Positions 61,201 to 64,000 of a stretch of 64,000 nt of DNA are shown piece by piece. The translations under genes were made by a program, and so were the position numbers. The DNA is taken from the NCBI RefSeq assembly GCF_020080835.1, contig NC_058162.1, positions 27,118,758-27,182,757 of the forward strand, read 5' to 3'. The notes beneath the pieces were generated by a model. It ran no database searches. It saw only the letters and a program-made list of their open reading frames with translations, and was not told the DNA's origin. Source of the stretch: Cotesia glomerata (Eukaryota; Arthropoda; Insecta; Hymenoptera; Braconidae). Position 1 is the first letter of the stretch. Every line of letters begins with the position of its first letter.

Positions 61201-62230
61201 GAATCAAAAAGGTTGATTAATTAATCAGCATTAAAAATTTAAAGCCCAAAATAGGAGTAAGACATTAATTAAAGTCGGATAGCAACTCCAATTTTAATAA
61301 CTGACGTTAGTGAACTTTATAAATTAACTTATTAAAGTAGTACGTCATTTGACGATCAATAAAGGGCTGAAGTTGGTTACGGAAAAACGATACTTGTATT
61401 TAAATATAGCGCTGGCCGAGTGACATTTCGGAGATCGTGAAAATTCGGGTGGATGCTTGGAAAATAAATCGCGGACAGTATCGGGGCATCAGTGACAGAT
61501 GTCCCTCTAGTAAATGACATAATTAAACTTGTGATAATTTATTTGGGCTCAATATTCACAGTCTGATAAGAAGATAGAGAATTTTAAATTGAATCCTCGA
61601 GACACTCACCTGCAACGAAAAAATTTCATTTATTTTATCGTTACACTAACGGCGAGGAGATAAATGTGAGACTGGATCCACCGGAAATTGTCTAATAGTA
61701 CTGACGTTCAATTTAAATATTTTGTGTTGGGTAGTAACGAAGGGCATTTATTAAATTTATCTAGAGCGAGTACGTGCTGTTTTATTTATAAACTGGAAAT
61801 GAAGAATGGAGAATAGAGAATGTAGAATGTAAAATGGAAAATGTAAAATGAGCTGTATCTTATTCTCAAACAAATCGGTATTAAAGTTAATATGTTTGTA
61901 CTGGTTGGTAATAAAACGGTTTGTGGAAGACCAACCACCGGATTAACTTTGTATTAAATCCAGCTCTCGGTCCACGTGGTTTTCCCTTATTTTTAAATTC
62001 CACGCTTATAAGTTTATCCTTATGTATGCCGCAGCGGCCCACATCTGCTCCGGTCATAAATATTTTCCGTTCTTCATGCAACCCGGTGGTTGGATTTGCG
62101 ATTTTCTGATAAAATCCGCCGAGATTGTTCGATGTTTAGACCACTTTTATGATCATCGAAACAAAACTGTCGGGAAAATTCATAATGTAGAGCAAAGTAA
62201 CTAATCTAATTGGTTTAAATAGTGCGAAAT
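61201..62230. other. Intronic DNA with a short AATG-type minisatellite
   Basis: A run of gaatgtagaatgtaaaatggaaaatg-like words at 61799-61852. Overlapping 60-64 codon ORFs at 61887-62204 are unrecognised. Confidence 0.4.
61603..61640 (-). promoter_or_regulatory. Candidate recursive-splicing ratchet point
   Basis: On the minus strand (the Rbp6 sense strand) the sequence reads gaaattttttcgttgcag|gtgagtg, with the junction between 61610 and 61609. A pyrimidine-containing tract and CAG acceptor directly abut a consensus donor, with no exon between. Such zero-length exons mark stepwise removal of very long introns in flies. The tract is only moderately pyrimidine-rich. Confidence 0.35.
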
Positions 62231-64000
62231 GGTTTAACCAGTGCGAATCAAATGAAAGATGGAGGAGTTTAACGCAAGACAGATTGAGTAAGCAGATCAT
62301 TTTGTTAACGTCTCGTCTGCTGGTAGTCGGTTAAACCTAGCGCTAACTCGAGTTAAACGGGATGAATGTCGGTTCGCTAATAGTTGCTCCGTATTTGGTA
62401 TTTTGGTGAGGGGGGATGTGAATTGGACTAGATAGCAGGTAACTGGTAACTGCGAGGCAGTAAAGTAAGGCTGTGTTAGTCGAACCGTTGCTTGAGCAAT
62501 AAGACAGAGAAAGAGTTTATCACGAGACAGATATATTTGTTTGGGACTGGTGCGATGATGTTACTACGGTACTTAAAGCTCCCATTGCCGGTAAACCTCA
62601 AAATTAATGCGGCTATTCCCAACGACAAATAGTCCCGGTACTTTTAGCTGAAAAGTCACTGGTGTTCTCCTAAAATAGCTACAAAAGGGACGGGACGTAA
62701 AAAAGGGGATTGAATTGGAAGTGGGACGAATTAGCTGGCTGTGGGAGCTGACATTCAGAGCGATCCTTAGTTGGAATCTCCCGGGGGTGACTCGTTACAC
62801 CTGTAAGTACTCGGTGTGTATCGGTATCCATCTCGGAGACTGAGACTGAGACTGAGTTGGAGCGAGCGACGTGGAATGAGAAACGTTGGCTAGTCTCTTG
62901 AGAGCTTACAAACCCGAGCAGAGAACAGTCAAGAGGCGGTATCCAGATCGGATGATGGCTGAGGTCGGTGGGTACTGAGCTCATCAACCTAATGCAGCTG
63001 AGATCATCCTGACAAGCTCATGGGAGGACGCTTCACTGGAACGTCATTTAATTGATTGTTGGATTGGAATCCCGGTGAGGATTTCACTCACTGAGCCGTG
63101 AGCCTCCAGCTTCCAGCTCCGCCTGATAGATTATTAAAGAAAATACTTTCAGCTGACAACTATGATGAGCCGGTGCAGTTGGAATGATAAAAGTGATCAA
63201 ATCAACAACAGGGATCAAAACTAACGGGTGTGTAATTGTTAAAAAGTTGTTGAAGGACTTTTGTAGGCTTGAAAAATTGAACCTAGTACTCTGCTAATTC
63301 AATCTCGGTTTGTATTTTAGAGGCTTCCAAAATGAACCGGTAATCCCGGGAATCCTCGCTGGCAGTTCCGTAGTTTAGATTTTTTGGTGCACTGTAAGAG
63401 ATTCGTGAGCCAAAATGATTGTACAAGGCCTAGGGTGGATGGAGGAGCTAGGGGTGGCAACGAGAAGAAAGCTTCAGACTGGGGGAGGACTGAATTGAGT
63501 TGAGTTGAGTCGAGTAATGCCAAGATTATGTAAACGTCGCTGCGACGAGACGCGCATCTGTTGGGTCGTGTTCGAATTGTTGAGCTAAGTGGGAAGGGTT
63601 AGGGTAGGGTAGTTGAGCCTCCGAGGCTGAAAAGTGTATAACTTTGGCAAACTGATGTCTGTATTTGTAGGGTATACTGCTAAGCCGGGACTTTTTACGA
63701 TGAAATTGCAATCAATCATCTATTTCTTTATCATAATTCACTTTTTTATCCTCCTTTCTTTCTTTATTCCATTTATTTTCTCTTAGCGTGGTGCTTTTTT
63801 TAATTCCGCAATCCAAGCTAGTGAATAATCGGAGGAAAAACATTTCGCAGAGCGTTTCTTAATGAGATTCGGCAACGACTTCTCTACCAGAGCAAGCTAA
63901 ATCCGGTCTCAGTATATGCTGGATTTTTATTTTATCATTTCGCTGATTCTCCGATATCGCCAATCGGAGCTGGAGGACTTCTAATGGCTGTCAAGAATAT
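62231..64000. other. Intronic DNA of balanced composition to right edge
   Basis: A GAGACT run lies at about 62834-62857. ORFs of 61-102 codons on the minus strand at 62679-63711 are unrecognised. If the Rbp6 gene extends this way, upstream exons or a promoter could be here, but I see no RRM1-type sequence (such as MFIGGLSW) on the minus strand. Confidence 0.35.

Noticed and set aside
63596..63616. gggttagggtagggtag as telomere-type repeat
   Set aside because: Only two or three imperfect copies; no array.
1..64000. CRISPR array, from regularly spaced repeats
   Set aside because: The repeats are 130-290 bp tandem units in eukaryotic intronic DNA with no short-repeat/unique-spacer pattern.

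Overview
This is 64 kb of eukaryotic, intron-dominated DNA, most likely from an insect. It is AT-rich, has no operons or long ORFs, and is packed with tandem and dispersed repeats. A hymenopteran such as a parasitoid wasp is plausible from the general character of the DNA, but nothing here proves it. The only coding sequence I can defend is two exons of one minus-strand gene, an Rbp6/Musashi-type RNA-binding protein. The first is a 93-bp exon at 41497-41589 and the second a 49-bp exon at 5580-5628. They are consecutive, encode the first half of the second RNA-recognition motif, and are separated by a 35.9-kb intron. The sequence above 41.6 kb would be the intron upstream of the first exon, and 1-5579 the start of the next intron.

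The dominant non-coding signal is a family of tandem arrays built on a palindromic core, GGACSGTCC (S = C or G). Units are usually 141-150 bp. I find about 18 arrays, plus single units and remnants, in both orientations. By eye they cover roughly 15 kb, about a quarter of the window. Orientation is + at 1-14170, - at 15158-23788, + at 24840-25460, - at 35600-36075, + at 37115-37715, - at 39660-42740, + at 46350-47475 and - at 53455-54428. Internal units are short and carry the hairpin GATAC-AAAA-GTATC. Edge units are longer and carry a different palindrome, AGGAAATTTAATTTCCT. Two arrays 7 kb apart are inverted copies that match through an unusual edge, and two others flanking the 93-bp exon share the same internal deletion. 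The arrays therefore look like copies of a mobile structure rather than one broken-up satellite. A non-autonomous element with a tandem-repeat core (Helentron/DINE-like) is the best comparison I can offer, but it is unproven.

Other repeats include a 277-bp higher-order array made of about 138-bp monomers (27838-29115, with a decayed relative at 30491-31290) and a 172-bp array with a 344-bp alternation (59985-61200). Three minisatellites are made of palindromic words such as TGATCA, CATATG and ATGCAT. A 296-bp piece of a Helitron 3' end, with the C-terminal helicase codons still readable, lies between 18-bp direct repeats inside the third minisatellite. There is also a 1074-bp element with terminal inverted repeats and TA flanks, a 251-bp MITE-like element, and a diverged repeat pair at 51.9 and 55.3 kb.

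Between the repeats lie unique stretches, some with more balanced base composition (around 22.0, 27.3, 33.5, 38.0, 50.3, 52.9, 54.7, 59.6 and 62.9 kb). These may hold enhancers, alternative first exons or non-coding RNAs, but I see no recognisable genes in them. One minus-strand site at 61610/61609 has an acceptor directly abutting a donor, the arrangement of a recursive-splicing ratchet point in a very long intron.
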